DNA of 38,994 nt, taken from the NCBI GenBank assembly GCA_018818165.1, contig JAHISP010000089.1:1-38994 (forward strand), in the 5' to 3' direction. Under the pieces are notes generated by a model. That model was not told the DNA's origin, made no database searches, and saw nothing but the letters and a program-made list of their open reading frames with translations. How positions within the stretch are numbered: position 1 is the stretch's first letter; the number at the start of each line of letters is the position of its first letter. Both the position numbers and the translations under genes were made by a program. Positions 7,965 through 15,898 of the stretch are shown here, piece by piece. The DNA comes from Bacteroidota bacterium. GTDB taxonomy: Bacteria; Bacteroidota; Ignavibacteria; Ignavibacteriales; Melioribacteraceae.

Positions 7965-8684
7965 TTATTTTTTACCAAGTTTTTCTTTATTTGCATCAAC
8001 TACGTCCTCTCGCAATGTTTCTGCCATATAAGTTCCAACATCATCGGCTGCGTCTTCAACCAATTTTTTAATTTGATTAGGATCTAAAGCAGCTAACTGT
8101 ATTGCGCTAAATACATTTTCGAGCGATTTGTTTTTTGTTGTGTTTCCAGTATTATCTTCTAAAGGAATTGTTTTGGTTTCGGAATTTTCCCAGATCATTT
8201 CACCAGTTGTTCTTTTTGTTATTGAAGCTGTTGAGTGCACGTACAACGAAACTGAATTATTGCTCATTAGCAATTTTACCTCTTCCAAAACCACTGAACA
8301 GAAATAGTCAGGTTTGTCAGATATTTGTTCTACTGCGGTTACATCTAAATACGAATTTATTGATTCAGATAATTTTTCAGCAATTGAATGTAGCATATCT
8401 TTTGTGTCAATAGCTTCTTCAAGTTTGTTTTGTTTATCGGCTTCTATAAATCCAGTTCCAACAGAAGTAAGAATATCGAGCACAACATCTTCATTTTTTT
8501 TACTTTTTTTTGTATCTGTGGAACTTCGCTCAATTAAAACACTTTTTGCTGCTGGTTTTACAACTTCTTTAAAGTGCATTGTTGAGCCTTGAACATTGTG
8601 TTTTGCCAAATCGTTTGTGTGAGCACATGAAAACAGCATAGAAGAAATAATTAAAACAATTAAAATTTGAATTAGATTTTTCAC
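7965..8684 (-). CDS. Lipoprotein of unknown function, GTG start
   Basis: 239 residues. The start is a GTG at 8684 placed six bases after a consensus AAAGGAG, which decides it. Signal MKNLIQILIVLIISSMLFSC with lipobox LFSC. A lysine-rich linker (TKKSKKNED) follows, then an alpha/beta region (about 85-175) with helix IAEKLSESINSYLDV and strands FCSVVLEEVKLLM, SLYVHSTASI and TGEMIWENSE. The style (helix, then strands, then a TGxxIWE motif) recalls outer-membrane lipoproteins of the LptE/PqiC/CsgG sort, but I cannot assign a family. First of a likely three-gene set with the smaller lipoprotein and the propeller protein, downstream of the response regulator. Confidence 0.75.
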   Translation of the reverse strand: MKNLIQILIVLIISSMLFSCAHTNDLAKHNVQGSTMHFKEVVKPAAKSVLIERSSTDTKKSKKNEDVVLDILTSVGTGFIEADKQNKLEEAIDTKDMLHSIAEKLSESINSYLDVTAVEQISDKPDYFCSVVLEEVKLLMSNNSVSLYVHSTASITKRTTGEMIWENSETKTIPLEDNTGNTTKNKSLENVFSAIQLAALDPNQIKKLVEDAADDVGTYMAETLREDVVDANKEKLGKK

Positions 8685-8769
8685 TTAACTTCTCCTTTGT
8701 ATATAAATATTAGTAATTAGTTTAGATTGTAATTTTGCCCTGTAATTTATTTTATTCATCTTTGCTTTT

Positions 8770-8791
8770 CAATAGCATGAAAATGCTATTG
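8770..8791. repeat. Intergenic palindrome, family D copy 2
   Basis: Perfect arms CAATAGCAT (8770-8778) and ATGCTATTG (8783-8791) around GAAA. It lies between the response regulator stop and the lipoprotein start. There is no T-run after it on the minus strand, so it is not a classical terminator; a binding site or a repeat element are alternatives. Confidence 0.75.
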
Positions 8792-8812
8792 TGATTTGAG
8801 TTTTGGTGTGAT

Positions 8813-9439
8813 TTATATCTCTCCTTTGTAGGATTTTGAAATAACTTCTGCTTTGCTGTTTACATTTAGTTTGCGATAAATACTTCTGATGTGTTGGCGA
8901 ACTGTATCAATTGAAATATCCAAACGGTCAGCAACCAATTTGTAACTTAATCCGTCAACCAAAGCAACAACTATTTCTTTCTCGCGAGTTGATAATTCCC
9001 TCTGTCCTTCATTATGTTTTGGATTAAAAAATTCAACTATTTTTCTTGCAATATTTGGTGACATTGGCGAACCTCCAGCAAAAATTTGCTCTATTGATTC
9101 TTTTATTTTATCCAAAGGTGTGTTTTTTAGCAAATAACCCGATGCGCCGCGTCTTAGCGATTGAAAAACCTTTTCGCTATCATCGTGGACTGTTAGCATA
9201 ATAATTTCTGTATTGGGTAAATTTTGCTTTATTTTTGGCAAAGCTTCAATTCCAGAGATTCCTGGAAGTCCAATATCCATAATTAATATATCAATTTTTT
9301 CAAGTTGCTTACATTTTTCAAAAAAATCTTCGGCAGAAACTACACTTAAAGCCACATTAAAATTCTCTTGGAAATTCAAATATTTTTCAAGCAGTTCTTT
9401 AAGTTCTATATCATCTTCGATAAGTGCAATATTTGTCAT
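8813..9439 (-). CDS. NarL/FixJ (LuxR-type) response regulator
   Basis: 208 residues. An N-terminal receiver domain (1-120) has acidic pocket IEDD (8-10), phospho-acceptor Asp55 in ILIMDIGLPG, Thr83 in IIMLT and Lys105 in GYLLKN. A C-terminal HTH of the LuxR type (about 148-205) has LSTREKEIVVALVDGLSYK and the recognition region SIDTVRQHIRSIYRKL. It should bind DNA as a dimer when phosphorylated. It is directly downstream of the propeller histidine kinase (133 nt gap), whose HisKA_3 class normally pairs with NarL-type regulators, so they are very probably partners. Targets are unknown; the lipoprotein and surface-protein genes just downstream are the obvious candidates. Confidence 0.93.
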   Translation of the reverse strand: MTNIALIEDDIELKELLEKYLNFQENFNVALSVVSAEDFFEKCKQLEKIDILIMDIGLPGISGIEALPKIKQNLPNTEIIMLTVHDDSEKVFQSLRRGASGYLLKNTPLDKIKESIEQIFAGGSPMSPNIARKIVEFFNPKHNEGQRELSTREKEIVVALVDGLSYKLVADRLDISIDTVRQHIRSIYRKLNVNSKAEVISKSYKGEI

Positions 9440-9554
9440 TATTAATTTATCCTAAAACTTGTAAATGGCTTATTTAAAATAAGTTAGTTTAATTTTACAT
9501 TTAAGAATATGTAATAAACGCTGGGAAAACAAGAATATATTTGATGAGAAATAT

Positions 9555-9572
9555 CGCATAAAAATGCTATTG
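9555..9572. repeat. Decayed intergenic palindrome, family D copy 3
   Basis: CGCAT, AAAA, then ATGCTATTG. The right arm is identical to copy 2 but the left arm matches only in part (6 of 9 aligned positions). It starts directly after the kinase stop codon, in the kinase-regulator gap. Confidence 0.35.
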
Positions 9573-12500
9573 CTACCTAATTTTTATTCCAGAAAAAACC
9601 ACTTTGTAACCATTTTGTATTTCGTTTGAAAATTTTCCGCCAATGCTTTCAACTCGCATTTTCATATTTTTTGTGCCTTGTCCCGAATGCTCATTTTTTG
9701 TTACAAAACAGTTGCCATTATCCCAAATTTCCATTGTTAAAAATCCGCTATCCTGCAAAAGTTTAACGTTAACTTCTGTTGCGTTTGAGTGTTTATAAAT
9801 ATTGTTAATTGCTTCTTTAAAAATAAGATACAAATTTTGTCTAATTTCAAAGGCAAGTTTTATATCCAATTTTACAGTTGAATGCTCAAAACTAACTGCA
9901 ATATTCTTGTTTCTCAAAATGTTGTAGCATTCATCCTTCATTTTGATAATTATATTTTTAAATTCGTCATTTCGTGCATCAATTGACCAAACAATATCAC
10001 GCATTGTTCCAATTGCTTGATTTGAAAGTTCCGAAATTCGCGAAAGATTTTTTTCGGTGTTGTTTTTATCAATTCCATATTTCACAATATCGGCTTGCAT
10101 AGAAATTTTGGAAAGAGTTGCGCCAATATCGTCGTGCAAATCGCTTGCAAGTTTTACACGCAATCGCTCAATTTTTAACAACTGATTTATTCTGTATTTG
10201 TATAAAAGGTGCATAATTCCACCCAAAAACAGAATTACCAACAAATAAAACCACCAAGTTTCCCAAAATGGAGGCGAAATAATTATGCTAATTTCTGTTC
10301 CCTTATTCCAAATTCCTTCGTTGTTTGCGGCTTTTACTTTAAAAATATATTTTCCGCTTGGAATTGAATTGAACGCCACAAATCTGCGAGTTTCAACAAA
10401 ATTCCAATCTTTATCTAAACCCTCCATTTTGTATGCATATTTGGTTTTTTCAGTCGTAAAATATTCCAAAGAAGCAAACTCGAACGAAAAAGCGTTGTCC
10501 AAATACGAAAGTTGAATTTCCTTGCTTTCCGAAATTGGTTTTGTGAGAATTGTTCTTCCGTTTGGAAGTCTTCCAGTTTTTACTGTTTGATTGAATATTT
10601 TGAAATCCGTAATCGCAATTGGTGGAATGTTTTCAGTTTCATTAATTTTTGATGGATAAAAAGCGTTAAATCCGTTAATTCCACCAAAAAACAACTCGCC
10701 AGACTTGCTTTTAAACGCTGCACCTTGATTAAATTCGTTGTTTTGCAATCCGTATTTTTCGTCAAAATTTCTAAATCTATTTTCCTTTTTAATAAATTTT
10801 GAAATTCCATTATTTGTGGAAATCCAAATATTATCCATTTCGTCAAGTAAAATAGAATAAACAACATTATCCGGCAAGCCATCTTTTTTCAAATAATGAT
10901 GAAATTTGCCAGATTTTCTATCAAATCTGTTCAAACCACCGCCGGCTGTTCCAACCCAAATTTGATTTTCTTTATCCTCATTTATTGATAAAACTGCATT
11001 ATAACTTAAACTCACTGAATCTTTTGGAATGTGAAAATATTGCTTAAATTCGCGCGTTTTAGGATTAAAAACATTTAACCCAACATCCGTTCCAATCCAC
11101 AAAAGTCCGTTTTTATCCTCAAAAACAATATTTACTTTGTTATGACTTAAGCTATTTTTGTCATTTGAGTCGTATTTAAAAGCGATTGAATTCTCATTTT
11201 TCCTGTCAAATCGCTGCAAACCTTGATCAGTTCCAATCCATAAAAATCCATCTTTGGATGAAATAATTGAATAAATAACTTCGCCATTAATAAGATTTGG
11301 CTTTGTGTTTTTGTAAATAGTTAATTTATCCGACTTAATATCATATTTGCAAAATCCACCAACATCTTTTCCAAGCCACAAAATTTCATTTGGCTTATCG
11401 GGGTCAGGCAAAAAAGAATAAATTGCCTCAATTTCTAAATAATTTGAGACAGTATTTTGTCGTCTATTAATTTTATTAAGTCCGTTGTAACCGCCAATCC
11501 ACAAATTTCCAAAACTATCTTCCGAAATTGCTCTAATGCTTTTAACCGAAAGATTATTTTCAGCAATATTTTTACTTGAAAATTTATCAAAATTTTGGAG
11601 TTTCGGGAATAATTTATTCAATCCGTAGCCGTAAGTTCCAATCCACAAAATTCCAGTTCTATCCACAAAAAGCGAAGTTATATAATTAAAACTGATGCTA
11701 AAATTATTGTTTTCAATATTTGTGTAAAACAAAAGCTCGTTTTGTTTGTTTAGCGAAAAAAGTCCGTGTTGCGAGCTAATCCACAACTTTCCGCTAAAAT
11801 CCTCAACAATTGCGTGGACAATAAATTCATTAATTTTCTCTGTTTGAACAAACAACGGATTTGCTGGTTTTGCATTTCGGAGTGATATTTGTTTGAATTT
11901 ATTGCTAAATCGGTCATATTTGCCAAGTCCTTCAAACGTTCCAATCCAAAAATTGCCTTTTGAATCCTCAAACAATGCCGTAATACTTTTAATTTTGGGA
12001 CTATTTTTGCCATAATCCAAATTTATTTTTTTAATTGAATTTCCAATAGCATCTATTTTTAGTAACTCGCCGGAATAAGTTCCAGCCCAAATTATTCCCT
12101 TTTTATCCTTGCACAAAGTTGTAATGTGATTTGCTTGCTCAAAGTTAATTTTGGAAAATTGCTTGGCGGAATAATCATATTTATTCAAACCATGCTCAGT
12201 TCCAACCCAAATATTTCCACTATTATCTTGAACAATGCTTGTAACTCTGTTTGTGTTTACAAAATTTCTGTCTGGAATTAAAAAACGAGTAAAAGTTTGA
12301 GTTCCTTTATCAAACCGATTTAAGCCCTCATCCGTTCCAACCCAAATGTTTGAAAAACTATCCTCAAAAACGACATTAATGCTGTTGTTGCTTAAACTTG
12401 AATTATCACCAGGAATATTTGTGATTGTATTTATATTGTAGCCATCATATTTAACCAAACCCGCACGAGTTCCAAACCACATAAATCCAGTTTTATCTTG

Positions 12501-12710
12501 AATAATAGACGAAATATTATTTTGCGAATAGAATTCACCAAGCAACAACCTGCGAAACATCGTGGAATTTTCATAACTTCCATTTTGAGAAAACGCCAAA
12601 ACGGGCAAAAACCAAAATAAAAGTGGGATTATTATATTTTTGAATTGAAAGTAAATTTTGCAGCTCAATTTGTTGAAAAATAACAGAAATAGCTTGCAAA
12701 ATATAATCAT
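9573..12710 (-). CDS. Sensor histidine kinase with 14-repeat periplasmic propeller, Y_Y_Y and HisKA_3 domains
   Basis: 1045 residues. After an unusually long N-terminal signal region (about 1-42, ending LAFSQ) come 14 Reg_prop-type repeats with the W(I/V/F)GTxxGLxxFD pattern (MWFGTRAGL, IWVGTDEGLNRF, through to LWIGTDVGLNVF and IWVGTAGGGLNRF), enough for two seven-bladed propellers. A Y_Y_Y domain follows (KTKYAYKMEGLDKDWNFVE), then one membrane helix at about 819-837. The kinase core has phospho-acceptor His859 in LASDLHDDIGATL, N-box near Asn969 (EAINNIYKHSNATE), DNG at 997-999 and GQGTKNM near 1010. Unlike many Bacteroidota propeller sensors it has no fused receiver or AraC domain; the NarL-type regulator is the next gene. 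By analogy with such sensors the ligand may be a glycan, but nothing here proves it. Confidence 0.93.
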   Translation of the reverse strand: MIIFCKLFLLFFNKLSCKIYFQFKNIIIPLLFWFLPVLAFSQNGSYENSTMFRRLLLGEFYSQNNISSIIQDKTGFMWFGTRAGLVKYDGYNINTITNIPGDNSSLSNNSINVVFEDSFSNIWVGTDEGLNRFDKGTQTFTRFLIPDRNFVNTNRVTSIVQDNSGNIWVGTEHGLNKYDYSAKQFSKINFEQANHITTLCKDKKGIIWAGTYSGELLKIDAIGNSIKKINLDYGKNSPKIKSITALFEDSKGNFWIGTFEGLGKYDRFSNKFKQISLRNAKPANPLFVQTEKINEFIVHAIVEDFSGKLWISSQHGLFSLNKQNELLFYTNIENNNFSISFNYITSLFVDRTGILWIGTYGYGLNKLFPKLQNFDKFSSKNIAENNLSVKSIRAISEDSFGNLWIGGYNGLNKINRRQNTVSNYLEIEAIYSFLPDPDKPNEILWLGKDVGGFCKYDIKSDKLTIYKNTKPNLINGEVIYSIISSKDGFLWIGTDQGLQRFDRKNENSIAFKYDSNDKNSLSHNKVNIVFEDKNGLLWIGTDVGLNVFNPKTREFKQYFHIPKDSVSLSYNAVLSINEDKENQIWVGTAGGGLNRFDRKSGKFHHYLKKDGLPDNVVYSILLDEMDNIWISTNNGISKFIKKENRFRNFDEKYGLQNNEFNQGAAFKSKSGELFFGGINGFNAFYPSKINETENIPPIAITDFKIFNQTVKTGRLPNGRTILTKPISESKEIQLSYLDNAFSFEFASLEYFTTEKTKYAYKMEGLDKDWNFVETRRFVAFNSIPSGKYIFKVKAANNEGIWNKGTEISIIISPPFWETWWFYLLVILFLGGIMHLLYKYRINQLLKIERLRVKLASDLHDDIGATLSKISMQADIVKYGIDKNNTEKNLSRISELSNQAIGTMRDIVWSIDARNDEFKNIIIKMKDECYNILRNKNIAVSFEHSTVKLDIKLAFEIRQNLYLIFKEAINNIYKHSNATEVNVKLLQDSGFLTMEIWDNGNCFVTKNEHSGQGTKNMKMRVESIGGKFSNEIQNGYKVVFSGIKIR

Positions 12711-12729
12711 TCCAGTCTTCTTTAAAAAT

Positions 12730-12761
12730 AAAAATCCGTCAGAATTATCTAACGGATTTTT
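12730..12761 (-). terminator. Intrinsic terminator after the sigma/anti-sigma genes
   Basis: Perfect 10-bp arms AAAAATCCGT and ACGGATTTTT around a 12-nt loop, followed on the minus strand by TTTTTATTTTT. It is 46 nt after the anti-sigma stop. Only 19 nt separate it from the kinase start codon, so it may also act as an attenuator for the kinase gene. Confidence 0.85.
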
Positions 12762-12807
12762 AATTATTTACAAATATGTTTCAGAAAATGGAAAGTTGAG
12801 GTAGGCT

Positions 12808-13431
12808 CTACTTTTGATAATTGTTTGAGGTTGAGTCTTTTTTATTCAAGCTATCAGCTTTTGGCAATTTTTTAACCTCGCGCAGAAAAAAGCCATCAAA
12901 TGAGGATAGATTTTCATTAGAAGAATTGGCTAAGTGCGCTTCCCCACTACTGAAATTCTGTCTTGCGTTTGTATGAATATCCTCGTCTAAACTAAAAGAA
13001 CCTTTTGCATCAAAAGGAAATTGTTTTTGTACAGAACTTTTTGAATGAGTCACTAAATTACTTTCTTCATTATTCTTTTCGGTATTTGAACTTTGTTCAA
13101 CTCCGTTACTCAAAGGTTGATTAACATCCAATTCCGACAATTGATTTTCAATTAATTGCGGTGGACTTTGCCAAGGATTATCACCTAGCTCATCTCCATC
13201 GGATAAAACAAAGAAAGCAACAAAAACGGTTGCTGCAAAAGCAATAGCGGGAGTTAGTGACCACGAAAAAAAGCTTTTTTTCTTCTCAGATTTTATTTCG
13301 AAATTCTTATTTTGAATCCTTGTCATTAAGTTAAATTCAAAATTGTCTGGGGCTGTAATTTTTGGAATTTCTTTTAATAACTTTTTGAGCTCTGAGAACT
13401 CATTATCATCTGTAAATTTTTCTTCATTCAT
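12808..13431 (-). CDS. Probable membrane anti-sigma factor, zinc-less
   Basis: 207 residues with a single membrane helix (about 57-76, LTPAIAFAATVFVAFFVL). The N-terminal cytoplasmic part (1-50) is helical and contains TAPDNFEFNLMTRI, a pattern usual in anti-sigma proteins next to ECF factors. There is no cysteine at all, so it is not of the zinc-binding HxxxCxxC class. The extracytoplasmic part (about 78-207) is low-complexity, rich in Ser, Asn, Glu and Lys, with a few hydrophobic patches (SSFDGFFLREVKKL). It starts 12 nt after the sigma factor gene with an AAAAAGAG ribosome site. Function is inferred mainly from the position and topology. Confidence 0.7.
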   Translation of the reverse strand: MNEEKFTDDNEFSELKKLLKEIPKITAPDNFEFNLMTRIQNKNFEIKSEKKKSFFSWSLTPAIAFAATVFVAFFVLSDGDELGDNPWQSPPQLIENQLSELDVNQPLSNGVEQSSNTEKNNEESNLVTHSKSSVQKQFPFDAKGSFSLDEDIHTNARQNFSSGEAHLANSSNENLSSFDGFFLREVKKLPKADSLNKKDSTSNNYQK

Positions 13432-13443
13432 CTCTTTTTTTAC

Positions 13444-14031
13444 TCAATAAATATTTTTTAATAGTTTTTGCAAATGTGCTCTTCCACGATTAATTCTTGA
13501 TTTAACAGTACCAAGCGATAAATTTGTCATACCAGAAATTTCCTCGTAAGTGAATCCATCAATATCTCTCAAAATTACCAATTCACGATAAATTGGTTTC
13601 ACTTTTAACAATGCTCTTTGAACCATTTCACTTTTTATACTGTTATCAGCAGCTCTATCTGGAGCAATGAAATTTTTATCTTCAATCTGTAATGTTATAT
13701 CATCAGGGTCATCATTCGAAATTGATAATACAACTCTTCTTTTCCTTCGCTTCAACTCATTTTTAGCCAAATTTCCAGCAATAGTATAAATCCATGTTGA
13801 GAATTTGGCTATTGATTGATATGAATCCTTATTCAAGTAAAACTTAATCATCGTATCTTGAACAATATCGGTAGTAACATCTCTGTCACCTAAAAATCGA
13901 TAAACAAAGTTCATTAACGGATCTTTAAATCGTTTTACTAGAATTTCATATGCCTCAATAGTATTTTCATCCTGAAATACTTTAATGAGTTCTTCATCTG
14001 TTAATGAGTTTAATTTTTTATCCGACGCCAT
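13444..14031 (-). CDS. ECF (sigma-70 family, RpoE-like) RNA polymerase sigma factor
   Basis: 195 residues. Region 2 (about 25-95) has LMNFVYRFLGDRDVTTDIVQDT and FSTWIYTIAGNLAKNELKRR with the basic tail RRKRR. Region 4 (about 135-190) has RELVILRDIDGFTYEEIS and the recognition helix SLGTVKSRINRGRAHL. There is no region 3, as in all ECF factors. It should direct polymerase to a stress or envelope regulon under control of the adjacent anti-sigma protein. No clear ribosome site precedes the ATG (upstream is GTTGGTATAA). The 120 nt upstream, after holA, should hold its promoter; GGAAAC at about -24 from the ATG resembles an ECF -35 box but is too close to trust. Confidence 0.93.
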   Translation of the reverse strand: MASDKKLNSLTDEELIKVFQDENTIEAYEILVKRFKDPLMNFVYRFLGDRDVTTDIVQDTMIKFYLNKDSYQSIAKFSTWIYTIAGNLAKNELKRRKRRVVLSISNDDPDDITLQIEDKNFIAPDRAADNSIKSEMVQRALLKVKPIYRELVILRDIDGFTYEEISGMTNLSLGTVKSRINRGRAHLQKLLKNIY

Positions 14032-14151
14032 TTATACCAACTGTTAAAATAAATGTTTCCAAAGGTGAGAACTTTTACACCATATTTTTAAATATTAATA
14101 TTGTTTATATTTTTAGAATAATAATGCTTAAAATACGAAAATATTCATTTT

Positions 14152-15144
14152 CTATTTTAAGATTTCAGCAATTAAAATTGAAAGATTAGTTTTATTATCA
14201 ATGCTAGTCGTTTTTAATCTTATATCTGCTTCAAGAAGTGCTTTTGCAGCATTAACAAGACGCTGTTCATTTAGTAGGAAAGTGTTGTTTTTTAAAAAAT
14301 AATACGAGTTACCAATGGCTTTTATACCTTCACTATTATTACTAATTCCTAAAATTTGAGCAAGGTTTGTTATAAATTTTGTAAGCATAGAAATTATAAA
14401 AACCATTTCTATTTGATTACTTAAAAGATTAAATGCATATTCAATTGCTTTTGCTTTGTTTCCAGAGCCGAGTGCGTTTTGTAAATCAAAAATTGAATAC
14501 TCTTTTGTTGCTTCTGCTAATTTTTGAATTATATCTGGAGTAATTTCTTCATCTGGATTTGAATAGATTGCAATTTTTCTTAGCTGCATTTCCAGAATTG
14601 CTTTATTACCACCAACCATTTCAAGAAGTAGTTCGCCAGCAGCTTTTGATAAAATCAATTTTTCTATCTTAGCTTTTTTGAACATCCATTCAGAAAGTTC
14701 GGTCAATTTCATTTCACGAGCTTCAAAAATATATTTTTTTGCAAAAAGGGATTTATAAGGTTCCTGATTTAAAGGAGCGCTTTTTGAATATTGAGTTACT
14801 AATAAATAAGTAAAATCTGATGGATCTTTTACATAATTAGCAAAACTTTTTTTATCGCTAATTGTTTCAAAATTTTTAACAGTAATTAATTTTTTACCAT
14901 CACCAAATGGGAACGAGTAGGCAAGGTCAATAAATTGTGACACAGAATTATCTTTTGATAATGAGATGGATTCTTTATCAAAATCAGCTTTTACTAGAGG
15001 AGCAATTTTATTTTCGATAGACTTTAAAGCATTATTAATTGTAAAGCTATCTTCACCATATAAAAAATAAATAGGAAGAAGTGAATCGTCTTTTAAAAAC
15101 TTGGGTATATTATAAATAGATTCAATTTCTGTGGTGCTTTTCAA
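14152..15144 (-). CDS. holA: DNA polymerase III delta subunit
   Basis: 330 residues, usual length for HolA. This protein opens the beta sliding clamp and is part of the clamp loader. Visible marks are the opening IYFLYGEDSFTINNALKSIE, the strand FDKESISLSK, the central TYLLVTQYSKSAPLN, and the C-terminal helical collar (LLEMVGGNKAILEMQLRKIAIY, YSIFDLQNALGSGNKAKAIE, LLEADIRLKTT). The first codon is TTG, eleven bases after AAAGG; no ATG lies near enough to replace it. It is separated from the cyclophilin gene by 87 nt containing a 28-bp palindrome, so it probably has its own promoter. Confidence 0.9.
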   Translation of the reverse strand: MKSTTEIESIYNIPKFLKDDSLLPIYFLYGEDSFTINNALKSIENKIAPLVKADFDKESISLSKDNSVSQFIDLAYSFPFGDGKKLITVKNFETISDKKSFANYVKDPSDFTYLLVTQYSKSAPLNQEPYKSLFAKKYIFEAREMKLTELSEWMFKKAKIEKLILSKAAGELLLEMVGGNKAILEMQLRKIAIYSNPDEEITPDIIQKLAEATKEYSIFDLQNALGSGNKAKAIEYAFNLLSNQIEMVFIISMLTKFITNLAQILGISNNSEGIKAIGNSYYFLKNNTFLLNEQRLVNAAKALLEADIRLKTTSIDNKTNLSILIAEILK

Positions 15145-15194
15145 TTAGATTTTTCCTTTAATAACTTACTTCTATTCTAGCGTATTGTATTTAA

Positions 15195-15222
15195 TTGCAG
15201 CTAATTTGCAAATTAGCTGCAA
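15195..15222. repeat. 28-bp perfect palindrome after the cyclophilin gene
   Basis: Arm TTGCAGCTAATTTG (15195-15208) is followed directly by its exact reverse complement (15209-15222). It begins 10 nt after the cyclophilin stop. The minus-strand continuation is AATTAAATAC, with no T-run, so it would be a poor intrinsic terminator. It could still end transcripts, protect mRNA ends or be a repeat element. Confidence 0.85.
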
Positions 15223-15231
15223 CCTTTAACT

Positions 15232-15855
15232 TTATTTTGCTCTTTTTTCTATTGTAATACTTTCCATAGCAATGTCATTAACTGGTTTATCCATTGCACC
15301 TGTTTTAGTTTTGCCAATTGCTTCAATAACTTTCATTCCAGAAATTACTTCACCAAATACTGAGTGCTTTCCATCCAACCAAGGAGTTGGTACAAGTGTT
15401 ATAAAGAATTGACTTCCGTTAGTATTAGGTCCAGCATTTGCCATTGATAACATTCCAGGCTTAGTATGCTTTAGCGATGAATCAAATTCATCTGCAAATT
15501 TTCCACCCCAATAACTTTCGCCACCTCTTCCTGTTCCAGTTGGGTCACCACCTTGAATCATGAAATTAGCAATAACTCTATGGAATATTACGCCATTATA
15601 TTTCCCGTCTGATGCTAAACCAACAAAATTTTCAACCGTTTTTGGAACTTTTGCAGCAAATAATTCTATTTCAAAAGAGCCAACGTTTGTGTTTACTGTA
15701 GCTACTAATTTTTCATTTTCTGATACATTCATTAATTCTGTCACTTTTTTATCCTTTTCTTTTGTTAATGTTATGTCCTGATTATTTTTGATATTTTCTC
15801 CACTACTACAATTTATCATTAGTAATGAGAGAAATAAAAATGCTAAACGTTTCAT
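15232..15855 (-). CDS. Lipoprotein peptidyl-prolyl cis-trans isomerase, cyclophilin type
   Basis: 207 residues from the ATG at 15855, chosen because it follows AAAGGAAAAC and gives a clean lipoprotein signal ([16 protein letters not shown], Cys16); the longer frame uses a TTG with no such signal. The cyclophilin domain spans about 45-205 with the active-site stretch [20 protein letters not shown] (catalytic Arg in FHRV), [19 protein letters not shown] and VFGEV. It should speed proline isomerisation in secreted proteins, lipid-anchored in the envelope. It follows uppP by 43 nt and ends the envelope cluster. Confidence 0.92.
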   Translation of the reverse strand: MKRLAFLFLSLLMINCSSGENIKNNQDITLTKEKDKKVTELMNVSENEKLVATVNTNVGSFEIELFAAKVPKTVENFVGLASDGKYNGVIFHRVIANFMIQGGDPTGTGRGGESYWGGKFADEFDSSLKHTKPGMLSMANAGPNTNGSQFFITLVPTPWLDGKHSVFGEVISGMKVIEAIGKTKTGAMDKPVNDIAMESITIEKRAK

Positions 15856-15898
15856 GTTTTCCTTTAATTTAATTATTATTACCAATTATGACCTATCA

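Noticed and set aside
14035-14065. GGAAAC and GTTGGTAT as an ECF-type autoregulated promoter before the sigma gene
   Set aside because: The spacing would put the transcription start at or beyond the ATG; the match is weak and could be chance in AT-rich DNA.
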